Below are positions 23,801 through 34,639 of a DNA stretch of 64,000 nt, piece by piece (the first letter of the stretch is position 1; every line of letters begins with the position of its first letter). The DNA comes from Phytophthora hibernalis. Lineage: Eukaryota > Oomycota > Peronosporomycetes > Peronosporales > Peronosporaceae. The notes below the pieces were generated by a model. It did not search any database. It was given only the letters and a program-made list of their open reading frames with translations, and had not been told where the DNA came from. Both the position numbers and the translations under genes were made by a program. The stretch spans positions 147,821 through 211,820 of the forward strand of contig JAAKBF010000120.1 of assembly GCA_012656075.1 (NCBI GenBank), in the 5' to 3' direction.

Positions 23801-24860
23801 TTGGAACGAAACTTTTGACGAGTTCATGTGCTCGATCGGATTTCAAGTGTCGGCTTTCGACCCATTCCTTTACATCAAGGTTGTGGATGGACACTGCGTA
23901 CTCGTACTGGTTTACGTTGACGATGTACAAGTGACCGGAAGTTCGCCTGAGCTGATCGCTCGAACCAAGAACGACCTGAAGACACGCTTCGAGATGACGA
24001 CAGCGGCAAGTGTGCCTTCGTTCTAGGGATCGAGCTAGTGGACGGACCCGACGGCAGTGTGACGATGTGCCAGCGACGCTACGTGGACGACATGCTCAAG
24101 CGCTTCGGCATGGACGAATTCAAGGTTGTAGTGAGTCCTGTGGATATGAGTTCCCGACTAGTGCCATGCGACGCAGCCACCAAGTTCAACGCTCCATTTC
24201 GCGAAGCTGTTGGGGCGCTGGTGCATATGATGACTGCGACTCGTCCGGGCATCGCGTACACTGCGGGCTACGTGTCGTGCTTCATGGAGAATCCGAAGAA
24301 GAACACTGGGTTGCGGTCAAGCGCATCGTTTGCTACCTGCAAGGCACCAAGCTTCAAGCCGGGTAACAACATCGACTTTCGAGGATACTCAGACGCAGAC
24401 TGGGCAGGCGACCTCGCGGACGGCAAGTCGACCTCGGGCTACACGGTCATCCTGCTCGGTGCGCCTGTGATCTGGGAAGCAAGAAGCAATCCAGTGTATC
24501 GCTGTCTACGAGGGAGGCGGAGTACATCGCGCTAAGCCTGGCGATTCAAGAAGGCAAGTAGATTCATCGACTACTGTGCGTGATCCTCGCGGCTGCCAAT
24601 GAGACCGGCCCCGAACTTAAGATCAGCGAAGACAACCAGTCCTGTATCAAGATGACGAAGAACCCAGTGAACCATGGCCGCGCCAAGCAGATCGACATCA
24701 AGTACCCCACATCCGCGACGAAGTGAAACGCGGTGAAGTGAAACTCGAGTACTGCGAGACTTCTGTGATGCTAGCTGACATCATGACCAAGGCGCTTCAC
24801 GGACCCCGACACATGGACCTGAAGGTGGCCCTCGCATTCGTGGGACTTCGCATTGCGGGG
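20833..24860 (+). pseudogene. Copia-1 gag-pol polyprotein, frameshifted
   Basis: Gag from ATG 20,833 (TIDIFNGDNYATWNRYMRGV). Zinc knuckle CTYCGILGHVTEMC near 21,509, reached only after a missing A in an A-run. Protease WAIDSGATHHIC near 21,735. Pre-integrase LHARMGHAPIDVL near 22,153. Integrase core with FDICGPM, RHDGAREF and TVPYAHQSNGTAECAIRT (about 22,350-22,680). Reverse transcriptase with DQLDVVTAFLYGIMKE and the catalytic LVYVDDVQVTG near 23,915. RNase H with GYSDADWAGDLADGKSTSGY near 24,385. Frame changes or stops occur near 21,504, 22,100, 22,340, 23,040-23,580, 24,025, 24,300-24,560 and 24,720. The domains are complete in order, so function was lost only by small lesions, if at all. 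Confidence 0.8.
21636..21665 (+). repeat. Hexanucleotide (GACTAC)5 in Copia gag
   Basis: Five perfect copies of GACTAC encode alternating Asp-Tyr between the zinc knuckle and the protease. The antisense frames give artificial Val or Arg-Ser runs. Confidence 0.9.
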
Positions 24861-24861
24861 G

Positions 24862-25169
24862 TGTATTGGGGTTACCGGTTATTGATGGCTACCGGTTTGA
24901 TACCGGTTATTAACCGTGAACCGGTTAACCCGGACCTGTCCAATCCGAACCCACGATGATTACGATGATTACGGTAAGTTGATTACGGTCCCAATGATTG
25001 GACGAGTAGAATGATTGGACGAACTAGTAAGAGTAACTCCGACAAATTAATCACTTTCGAATATTCCTTCTACCTTCCAAGTGGTCAAGTGTCCACGCTA
25101 TGGGTTAGCCCAGTGTGCTCACTCCCTCTGCTTCGTTCAAGCTACGCCCAAGATCCATACCAATCAACA
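24862..25169 (+). repeat. Copia-1 3' LTR
   Basis: 308 bases preceded by a purine-rich tract (TTGCGGGGG). It ends CAATCAACA and is followed by AACTG, after which the DIRS reading frame resumes on the minus strand. Confidence 0.85.
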
Positions 25170-25174
25170 AACTG

Positions 25175-26700
25175 GGATCTGGTGCAATGCAGACGAGAGG
25201 TTAGTCCGCACTTTGTCATGGGCCGAAGTCCATGCGCGCGAGCCAGCATCTGTCATGGTGTTGATTTCTTTTGAGAAGATATCCACAGTGTACCTGAAAA
25301 CCGTAGACTGCTTCCGCCAATCCGATCGCACGATTAACTTCTTGCGCCATCGGGTTTTTGCTTGCTAGTTGATTCGTCCAGGATACTGCGGAGGTATTGT
25401 CGGACCATACTTTTACATGTACTATCGGTGATGAGTGATTTGAAGCCCAGGTCGGACCAAACAACCAGGCAGCTAGAATCAGGCAAAGTTGCTCGTGAAC
25501 GTTGATATTAAACCCGACACCACCCGTTGCTGTACGAATCCGTTGTTGCTCTTCCTCGTCAAACTAAATTGCTTCGTTGCCAGATTGAGGACGGCAAGAC
25601 CGTCGTTGCTAGCGTCCATGTACAAGTGCACGTCCACCAGCTGGGACTTCGTGTACGTGGTGAGAGGTAGCTTTGGAGGCGGCCCTCGTTTAATATCATC
25701 TCGAACCACTTCAGATCCTGTAAAATCTGTTCGTCAACGATGGTTTTCCCATACTGTGGAGACCGCACGCAAGCTGCCTGAATGCGTTGGTAGAACGGCT
25801 TCGCAGCTCTCAAGTATGAACATACTTGCCGTAGACTACCAAGTAACTGTTGCAGTTGAGTTCGTGTTGTGTGATGCTAACCTTGCAGTCATCGAACCCT
25901 TCTGAGAGCTTTCTCTATCTTTTCGTCTGGCATCGAGATCGTGCAGACTTCGGTGTTGAACTCGAGGCCTAGAACTTGAAGTTTTGTCTCTCACGATGGC
26001 AACCTTTCTTCGTTGATTGCCACAGGTCCCAGAATCGCAAGGATAGCGAGTCGGAGCGTTTCGTTAGATACATGGAGCCTGTTGCCGATGTGAGGTTGAA
26101 CGAGGACATGATTGGCCACCTATTCGTTGGCGAATAATGGTACGTGATCATCAGAGTTTGGGTCCATCGATGACGGACATACTCGACTTACTAGCCATGT
26201 GATTGCACCTCCGAACGCACCATAGGATGTTGGTGGGCTTGGCCATCCAAAGGGAGCTGACATATCGATGATAAGAACTCCCAGTTCTGGTTCCCATCCA
26301 GTTGACATGTCTGCTTGCCAACATGAGGTGGCGGAAAGCGCCTTTGACACCCTTCATGATTTTTATCGCTACTCCTCTGTGGGTTGCCACAATTCGTCGG
26401 GCAATGGCTGCGACGTGTTTGTACTCGACTTCTGGAGACAAATCCTTCTTTGACATGTCGTTTGACGAATTACCCCGTGGGAAAGAGATGTCATGAATGA
26501 GACGAATGTCTTCTGTCGGGTCACAGTCTTTCTTCGTCAGTGCACCGAATGGACTTATTTGGATGTCGCTCCAGGCCTCGAGTAGTTTGCTATCGAAGAC
26601 GAGGTACTGCCCAGCTTCTTGGCCTTTTCGAATTGCTTTGAGTACTTTGTTCAAGTGGCGAGAAGCGGACTCATGATTTTTGAGTGGCTTCGTTTACGTT
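25175..26700 (-). pseudogene. DIRS reverse transcriptase and RNase H, frameshifted
   Basis: Minus-strand pieces: fingers/palm SPFGALTKKDCDPTEDIRLI with HDISFPRGNSSND, palm RGVAIKIMKGVKGAFRHLML (KGDVKGAFR-type block), then PFGWPS, the usual DIRS RT signature. RNase H follows with the substrate-strand DxxSAVSW block (VWSDNTSAVSWTNQLASKNP) and the terminal GSRAW motif near 25,235, just before the Copia insertion. Frames change several times. No YxDD-like box could be placed with confidence. Confidence 0.65.
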
Positions 26701-27599
26701 GGCCTTTCTTTCTTCCAAGATGGTTGAATTCCCGTACGCGCAATTTGTACGAGCAGCTCGTTGTGTTTGTACCCGTCCAGTAGGCGTATGAGCCATGAAG
26801 GGTGCATTGCCTTGTTAGGACGGGGTCGGTGCTGGGTTGGCCACTTACCATTTCGAGAATGTCTTGCAACCGCATGCTGTTTTCTAATGCCAATGCTGTT
26901 GTCACGCGTTGTTTTCCGATTTGAGTTGCCACTGATGCTTGCTGGTATGCAGAGGAAACGCCTTGGGTGGTGCAATGTCGAGTCGATCGCACGTATCACG
27001 GAAAGAGCTGATGATGCTGGTAGCATATAAAGCGCCTTTGCATTTTTTACGTATGCTGCTGGAGGAAGGGCAAGTAGTCGTTCTCTGGGTGCTTGCTCGA
27101 TCTCGACTGGATATACCTGCGATGTGGCGATGCTGATGTAGTGGGTTGTCCCCGACCGTCGAGCTGCTGACAGACGTTCGCAGCCTTAGCGCTTGATCAG
27201 TATGTCTACGGGTTGTACTTCTTTGGCGACCGGTCTCAAATGATTAAGCTGCAGTGACCGGGATTGAGTCGTCCCTACTGAAATGGCGTGGCCAGTGTTG
27301 TACCGCCCCCGCAACGGACTAGGCAGTGACCCGAACTGGGCCATGTCGACCGAACTGGTTCGGCCTGTGTTGAGGTACCCTGGTCGTTGCTTTTACAGTG
27401 ACTCGAACTGAGCCTTGTCAACCGAAATGGTATGACCTGCATGGTGAGAACCCCGAGTGGGTCCGTACTGTAGCTTGCCGGTGTTGCTGACTCCGTCGGA
27501 ATCCCGAGGTGCTGGCGAAGCGTATAGTGAAGGAGTGTTGCTGGAGCTTGATGGTTCGAACTAACCTGTCCAAGGACACGAGAACCAGCGTTCCCTGGA

Positions 27600-29470
27600 C
27601 TCCATCAATTGTTTGCGTACTTGCTATTCAGACCTCCGAACTTTCGTCGAATGTAGTTGCGAAGCTGATTGGGTAGTTCAGCCCGAAAAAATGCACTCTT
27701 CTCGCAAAGATACACACATTGGGGTCATTTGACGGAAATCCCCTTTTTGACAGGAATTTGAGGCAGACGTCTTTGCCATCTTGTTGAGGGAGTGAGGGGG
27801 TAAGCGTCATTCGATTGATTGCGAGCGTGATTGTTTCCGGTGCGCTGGGTGCGGGATTGACGCGGTGGATTGGCCGAGTTTGTTCCCTGTCTTGTCGACG
27901 AATGGCGAATGGACTCCACTTGGTTCCTTTGCTCGGCGATTAAGAGCCCATGAAGTTCGATGTTGTTAGGCGTAAAGTTCGCTGAAACCGCGTGCCTTGT
28001 TGAGGTTGCATGTTCGATGTCTGCAACCACCTCGTTTCAATACCTTTCGAGCTGAGCGTCAATCCAGAGGATGAGCTGCATTTCCTGCGGCCACAGCTTT
28101 CGACACTTGATCTCGACAACAAAGTTGTAAAGTGTTGCTGCAAGGTACTGTGTTGCAGGATCACAACGGACAAAGCAATACTGATGGAATACATTGGCTC
28201 CTGATAGGACGTCTTCCCAGGATGTTGGATCTGGAGCTGGAATAAACTTGGTCGACACCGAGAGATCGCACAGGTTAATGAAGCTCTCGCGTCGACGCCG
28301 AAGTCGAAGCATTTGGTCTACTGGCAAAAAACGGAGAGACAAGCGACCCCAACTTCCAAATTCAATATCAAGGGCACGTATGGCGACACCGGGAATGCCC
28401 ATAGCTCGCTGCTGGACACCAAAGATTCCACAAATTCTGTAGGGGACTTACCTTGATGCGCTGCGGACGTGACCACATCATGGACTCGGCGTTGTTCTGC
28501 TGACGGGTTGAAGCTGCATTTGCTCCGTTTGGCCGCGGGGTCTCATCGTTATTCCAGGTCAGGCGATGTTTTACTGCATGTGTTCGGCGGCGTGAATCCA
28601 GGAGATAAGGGAGTAGATGAGGTGGATGCGCACGGATAAGGTCGCATATTTCGGCTTCAACTCCGCACTCCGCATCGTGGTGATCTTGAACCGCCGCTTG
28701 AAATAGCTGGCGTCGCATTAGTTGACGATTGTACACGTCCCGACTCGGTTTGGCGCGCATGCTGCAATTGAGTAGGTTGCAACTGGTTTAGGAGAGTGGC
28801 CCGCTCTGGTGCGGAGCTCTCGTCAGCTACTGTAAAAGGGTTCGATCAATCAGGGCCTCGTCTTCGGCCGTTTATTCGCAGTCATCCAACTCCATGACGT
28901 CAAAGAAACTTGATGTGTTGGCGGGTTGGATGCCTCGTTGTCGTGGCGTAGAAGGACGTTACCGAGGACGTCTGGGTTGCACCCCCGCTGTTTCGCAGAA
29001 GGAAGTCCCACAAATGTTCTACATATTGCTGGGTATGGATTTGCTACCATCAACGTAGAAGATGTAGTTCACGACATGCTGAACAGAGAGGCGTGCAAGT
29101 TTGCGTGCGAGCATCAACCCATATACACAGGCGGTCGAATCCTGGTGAAACCTCGGACAGAAGACCTTGCATGAGCTGAGCGACTGACAAAGGCTCACAA
29201 TCTGCTTCAGACGTCGCAGGTTCCAGCAATCGGTCCATAAGTGAAGTGTGAATGTGTTCGAGTTGCTCGTAACTCCAGGTATTCCCGGCAAATTCGTGAC
29301 ATCCCATATCCATGGCCACAACAGGGTATACTGATCCGATGAGATCCTCTCGGCTGGTTTCGACAGGGCCCGATGGAGTGCTGATCACCAGACCAGCCTC
29401 CGATTACCCCGTAACTTGGCCATAGCGGTATTGTCCATCCGTTCTGGCGCACACGGCCTGTCGGATCCAC
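27600..29470 (-). pseudogene. DIRS gag-like region, fragmented
   Basis: Open pieces on the minus strand include MDMGCHEFAGNTWSYEQLEH (about 29,310), FIPAPDPTSWEDVLSGANVF (about 28,220) with HQYCFVRCDPATQYLAATLY, and a Gln/Ser/Arg-rich tail (about 27,840-27,990). Position upstream of the RT and general composition fit a DIRS gag. I do not recognise a specific motif, so the label rests on context. Confidence 0.45.
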
Positions 29471-29479
29471 TTTCCGAGC

Positions 29480-31360
29480 TCCGTTCCTTCAGCATCACTA
29501 CTGCTCACCTTTCTTGACAACGCGTGACCCTTGGAAGCTAAACGACTGTCTCAGTGTCGGCATCTTCGTTGTTCAGAACGGCCGTTGCCGTGACGCCTCT
29601 TGACCTTTTCACCTTTAAGGAGAAGCGATGGTGCTGTTAACTTCTTTGAGGAATATGAGGAGAAATGAGCCACGTGCGAGAGTAGAGGCGGGCATCTTGG
29701 CGGAACGTTAGTGTTGACAGGGACGTCTAAGCGGAACTTCCGGTTATCTGCTTCTATGCTCGTAGCAAAAATCAAAATGACTGCTCTACACTACGATTTT
29801 CGGGCACGCTTTGTGGGAGAGAACCCAAAGTCGGTGTCGCCTCTCCCGTTGAACTCGCTTCCTGATCCCGGAAGAGTAGCCTTCCCTTGATTACCTTCGG
29901 GAAACCGTCCATTCACTCGTCAACTACATAGTACTAGTAGTACTACATATTTCGAGGTGTATGCTTTCATATCAATTTTGTTGGTCAAGTTGTTTAACTC
30001 AAGCGCAACCCGTACCACTCCATTTGTCTCGTGGTCGCCTCCTCTTTTCCTCCTTCGAATTTCGATTACTTCCATAGTACTGGGTTGTTGAGTTGAATGT
30101 TGTTGTCTTGGCCGTTGTGGTGGGTTTATTAACCGTCAGACGGGGCGGCTAATGCAAAACTGAGTGCCGTCCCCAGCTCTTCATTCGGTTGGGTTCTCTT
30201 TTCCTAAGTTGGTCTTGGCTGCCACTCAATAGCATCTCTTAAGCCCAGTATACTTATACTAATTTCAAGTTCTAACCATTTGCATCTGTTTCTAATTGGA
30301 TTAGAAATAGGATCTGTTTATCAAAAGTTGGTACTTACCCTAAACTACAACATTGAACAACTTTTTCTAGCTAAAGTCCTACATCGCGTCTCTCATGGGG
30401 TTCTTGTTGAGCAGCAGAAGAAGAAAAGCAAGGCTTAAATGTTCTCCGAGAACGTGTTAGACAGGTACCGTGTGAGATAGACCCGGTCTCTGCTTCTTCA
30501 AAGTCGTCCTATGTTTTGTGTCGTTGAAACCGAGTTTTCGTGCCTCCTTTCCTGGTGTTATCCCTAGTCAAAGTGTGCGATTGTAAAAGGTTCGCCGTTT
30601 TCAGCACCCGATATTTGTGTTTAAAAAAACGTGACGCCATCTCGAACTGCATAAATTTCAGGTGTGTGTACCGGTATCATTTTTCTTAGTTAAACAAGTT
30701 TATTACTGCTGTAGTATTAACTTTACATAGGCCGGTTAACATCTCGCGATAGCACTTTAACGAGATACACAATTTCATTTTTAAAATTCTCGGTTGGGAC
30801 CATCATGCCAGCATCTTCGTCGTCTTCCCCAGACTTCTCCAGTCCTCCATTCATGACAGTCGTTGACCTCGTCAGTCGAGAATGTCTTACCGTTTTCATC
30901 GCTCTCGTCCTACTTGGATAATTTTTCGGGGTCTGGAGCTTTCGTATCCGGTTGTGAACGTGGAGCTTCGATCCAAACTTTGAGGTATTTGTTGCATCGT
31001 GAATCTGCTGTTTGCTGGGCTCAGGCTGTAAAAATGCTGCAAGGAATGGTCATTTGGTAATCTTGCAGTGGATGCAGCAGCTTCAGGCACGACATTTCCT
31101 TTCACGCACGATGAAGCAGCCATGGTATCGTCTGCTAGTGCGCATTACTACATGTAACGTTAGTTGAACCTTACGCTTTGAGACTCCGTCATGGACTGCA
31201 CGCCACGAAGAAAACATAAGCGATCGGTTGGAAATGTCTGTAGCTATCTAGAACCATGTCGTGCAGTTTGGGGGTCGTAGTTCTCAAGTATAGTTGAAAT
31301 CGCACTTTGACGGCGTGATTGAATTGATCGAGAAAATTCATCACGCATGTACTAAAGAAG
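29480..31360. other. Non-coding stretch
   Basis: No domain-bearing open frame, tandem array or transposon end seen. A CTAGTAGTACTA-type short palindrome occurs near 29,930, and AT-rich DNA dominates from 30,240 on. Confidence 0.45.
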
Positions 31361-31365
31361 AGACG

Positions 31366-31622
31366 ATGGATATCGATAAATGTCGATGCGTGCATGACTT
31401 GAAGAAGGCGATCAAGGCGAAGAACTCAGTGATGATCCAGTGCGATGCGGATGCGCTGAAGATCTACTTAGCGAAAAACGACAGCTCAGTCATCTAGCAT
31501 CTTCGTGATGCGGCCGCGGAACTTAAGGAAGTCAGCTTGCCGGAGGAGGACGTGCGAGTTCAAATCGATGTGGTAATAATTATGATTGGAGAGGGCCTGT
31601 GCATGTGCTGGTGGAGATGCCA
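31366..31622 (+). pseudogene. Crinkler (CRN) effector N-terminal fragment, broken
   Basis: The frame from ATG 31,366 reads MDIDKCRCVHDLKKAIKAKN, then DADALKIYLAKND, which matches the ubiquitin-like CRN N-domain ending in the LxLFLAK motif (here LKIYLAK). A TAG at 31,495-31,497 interrupts, then HLRDAAAELKEVSLPEEDV continues in the same frame. After one frame change the diagnostic HVLVxxP motif is present at 31,602-31,622 (HVLVEMP), the boundary where CRN C-terminal domains normally begin. No C-terminal domain follows, and the usual MVKL start is missing. CRN proteins are intracellular effectors with modular C-termini; this is a remnant. Confidence 0.7.
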
Positions 31623-32480
31623 TGTTTTGAATCTAGAAAACGGAAACGTAGGTATTTCTGTTGATATTATCATGGTTGTCTTTTTGGTATTGTCCTAGCT
31701 AATTTCGTTGCTGAACTGGATTCAGGTGATGCGGATACGTATTGGAGGTGTTTGACAGCATTTCTAGGCCTTTCGGAGACACCAGCAACGAAAAAGGACG
31801 TGTAGCAGATCCTATTTCGGATAGTAAAACTTTTTCAGCACGTAAAACCACCAACAAATCTCATTTCATTTATAAAATTATATTTTACAGTACGTGTGCT
31901 CGTTAAAAATTCCTGCAAATGATGACCAAGGATGAAGGCCTCAAAATTTGATGTGGAATCTCCAGATTTAGTGTTACGCAGCTTTAGTTCTACTCGGCTT
32001 CTACTGACAAACGCTCAACGTTAATTGTAGCTTTTGATGCCTGACTACATAAAGTGCTACTTCAGAAGAACATGGGTCTATTAAAAGCTACATGCATTAT
32101 AAAAATCTATGTACGCTGTATTGAATGTATCAATGATTCGTAGAAGTCAAAAATGCTGATCGTGGTGAACATGAAGCAAACAAAAAACAACCACGGGAAA
32201 GGGGCAAACTGCAGATTAAAGCATCATCGGCACGAAAATCAGACGCAACTGCTGGGCTCCTGACGCCTATGTTGCACCCCAACCCAAATGTTCTCTTCTT
32301 GATAAACCACTGGTAATTAAGGAGCGTGTTCGACAAGCCTGGTCCTTTACTGGGCGATATATTTGGTATTTCGTGCGTGTATTTTTAAGGATTAATCACC
32401 CTAGTTACACCCATTAGTACTGCATTTTCAACTACATGTAACGTTAGAACAAACCATTTATTCACTGAAAGAACATTCAG
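31623..32480. other. Non-coding stretch after the CRN remnant
   Basis: AT-rich, with many stops in all frames; nothing recognisable. Confidence 0.4.
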
Positions 32481-32559
32481 GCACGGCCGAGATGCCCCGC
32501 ACATCGAGAAGAGTTAGTAGACGAAACAAGTCATCCATGACAAGGCGAACGTCGTCGAG

Positions 32560-33664
32560 ATGGACGACGCAGCCGAAGTGGACCAGGACGAAGAAAACAA
32601 TGAAGGAGAAGAAGAGCTGTTCGTGGATCCCGACGTTAGCTTCGAACCCTACTACGACGAGCAAGCCTCTCACGGGGATACGGTGCTGCTAAGCAGCGAC
32701 CCAGCAAGCAGCAGCCAGTGCAGCAGTGACGGCAATCGCGCCGGCGACACAACTAAAGCCGCGGTTGCGACCGCTGAAAGTTCGCTCAGTACTGTCGAGA
32801 CCTCTGACGTCATCGACTTACATTTTGGCGCCGAGGGACTGGAGGCGTTCGCCTCAACTCCAAAGCCTTTGTCTCTTCCTGCTGTGCCAGCATCACACCT
32901 GCTTCGCTCTGCAGGACTTTAAAAGACTAGGAAGGTCACCAATCCAATCCACGTGCCAATGCCACCGAGGCAGAGGCCACTACGTAGACGGCCAAAATGC
33001 CGGCTACACGTGGATTTGAACCCGGCAGTGGTGACAGCAAGAAGCCTACCTCCACAAAATTTGTGGAGGTAGGCTTCTTGCTTGTCACGACTGCCGGGTA
33101 ACGATTTAATCGTTACTAAGTGCTTCGAATCGCATTGGAAGAAGCAACCTATGTTCCTTCAGATACAGTGTCGGATCAAAGCGAGTGTGAGGTGGTGGAG
33201 ACAACGACCAGGTCGAGGCGAGCTTTGCGAAGGCGAAGCGCATCCGTGCCTTGAAGACTACTACCGCACTGAAGCAAAAGTCGACCGACCTGAAAAGAGC
33301 AAGCAGCAACTTGGGCAACAGCGCCTTCGAGATGATGCTCCTCTTCCGCGAAGAGAGCAAGCGTAAATTGGGGCCCACCGCGACGAAGAGGATCTCCGTC
33401 GTCGAGACGCCATGGTCGCGAAAGAGGCGTGACTCATTGCTGACAAGGCTGAGGCGGAAGAGCGCCGCTGCCGAGACAAACTGGAAATGGACGAGCGCAT
33501 CCGCCGTGACAAGGAGGACGCGCGCGCGTACACAAGAGCTCTTGCTGCTGATCGGGGCAGTCATGAAGAAGGACTAACTCGAGACGCGTGCACGATGTCG
33601 GTCATGCTCGATGCGTGCAAGGCTGGCCATGATCACCCGATCTGCAATATCTGTCCAAAGCTGT
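32560..33664 (+). pseudogene. Charged, coiled-coil TE-associated ORF, disrupted by a palindrome
   Basis: An acidic N-terminal piece from ATG 32,560 (VDQDEENNEGEEELFVDPDV) runs 120 codons to 32,922. Beyond a 78-base palindrome a Lys/Arg/Glu-rich helical piece follows (FAKAKRIRALKTTTALKQKS; then DKAEAEERRCRDKLEMDERI), ending with HDHPICNICPKL and a stop at 33,664. Such charged proteins often accompany oomycete DDE transposases as a second ORF, and two DDE genes lie just downstream on the opposite strand. Function is unassigned; the pairing is inference. Confidence 0.4.
33021..33098. repeat. Near-perfect 38/39-bp palindrome with 1-bp centre
   Basis: The left arm 33,021-33,058 and right arm 33,060-33,098 are reverse complements apart from one mismatch and one extra A. 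The centre is CCACAAAATTTGTGG. Confidence 0.9.
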
Positions 33665-34004
33665 AAGTATTGAAGCGCAACCGATGACGAAGCACCCAGG
33701 AACAGCGAGTTACTTTCATGTTTACCGTTCTATTTGCAAGTAACCTGAAGCAGCATCGAAACCTCAAAGTACACAGCGATTCATTACAAGTGCGTGCGTC
33801 TCTCAAGATGTGTTATCCCCACGCTGTTAACTTTGCGTTGGAGATACGACCGCGCAGCACACGTACGTCCTACATCGATGTATAGTCAAAGTACGTCAAG
33901 AGCAGTCTAAGAACAGCAACGAAGATGAAAGGAAACTTCATTAGGCAAAATACAGACTACACGAACACAGTATTTGGTCTCTATCAAAGGCAGTCATGAC
34001 GTCT

Positions 34005-34590
34005 TCACGCCGTCGCTGCAAAATCCATATCACCGTTGAACGTGGTGCGGATCTGTGAGATACCGACCGTCCGCACACGTAAGTTCACCATCCTGAAGCT
34101 GTTGTTTAGCCGTAGACCGCGTAGTTTGGGGTCGTACGGCAGCGGAAGGTTAAATGAACTGTACATCTGCATGCTTCCCATGCCCCACTCAGTGGCCTGG
34201 CGGACTGAAGTTATCGCGTTGTGCAGCGTCCGCGCAGAGCTTTGCAAAGATGGCAGGATACGCTCGAGATCGTCTTCTTTGAGAGGAGTCAGGATTCGGC
34301 CCGTCATTGCGGTGGAGCATGCAAACGCAGAGTCGGATACCACGTTCATCCTCTGGTCGGGGCAGCACTTAGGGTCCTGCAGGTTGAGGCGGAAGCCCAA
34401 CGACGTGTCACTGCCGTTCCATGATCCTGGTCAATTGTGTTTGCACCAGATGATGCACCCGTCCGCCGCGAAGCAAATGGTTCCCGTCATGAAGACGGAG
34501 TGCAACCACCCGTTGTACATTGTTCTGAGGTCTGCGTTGAACGGTTGCTTCACCTGCAACGCATTCACGCAGTAGTTAGATACGTAACCA
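34005..34590 (-). pseudogene. DDE superfamily endonuclease (HARBI1-like), C-terminal part
   Basis: Minus strand: FMTGTICFAADGCIIWCKHN, an in-frame TGA where the family has Cys, then PGSWNGSDTS. Next come VVSDSAFACST (second Asp) and AITSVRQATEWGMGSMQMYS (the Glu region), then NLPLPYDPKLRGLRLNN. These match a group of oomycete DDE endonucleases of the IS5/Harbinger type. The N-terminal part upstream of 34,590 is not recognisable. Confidence 0.6.
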
Positions 34591-34639
34591 AGGTTAATAC
34601 AATCTCCGGTTTGAACTACTAACCCGAAGATTCTTGCCG

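Larger units (their letters stand above)
20521..25169 (+). mobile_element. Copia LTR retrotransposon, full length, nested in DIRS
   Basis: 4.65 kb with two 308-base LTRs. Gag, zinc knuckle, protease, integrase, reverse transcriptase and RNase H follow in Copia order on the plus strand. The repeated flank AACTG gives a target duplication of 3-5 bases, depending on whether the LTR's initial TG is counted. The few LTR differences suggest a moderately recent insertion. Confidence 0.85.
19505..29470 (-). mobile_element. DIRS-type retrotransposon, split by a Copia insertion
   Basis: Minus-strand order is gag-like region (about 29,470-27,600), reverse transcriptase and RNase H (about 26,700-25,175), Copia insertion (25,169-20,521), then tyrosine recombinase (20,517-19,505). 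Across the insertion the protein reads on in frame (LHQIPV, then PKALRKIHTTFSYS), which shows the parts belong to one element. Element termini (split or inverted repeats) were not located. A GC-rich imperfect palindrome near 19,457-19,508 may belong to the 3' end. Confidence 0.7.

Noticed and set aside
34036..34575. 179-codon plus-strand frame
   Set aside because: Lies opposite the HARBI1-like DDE gene, whose motifs are clear on the minus strand.
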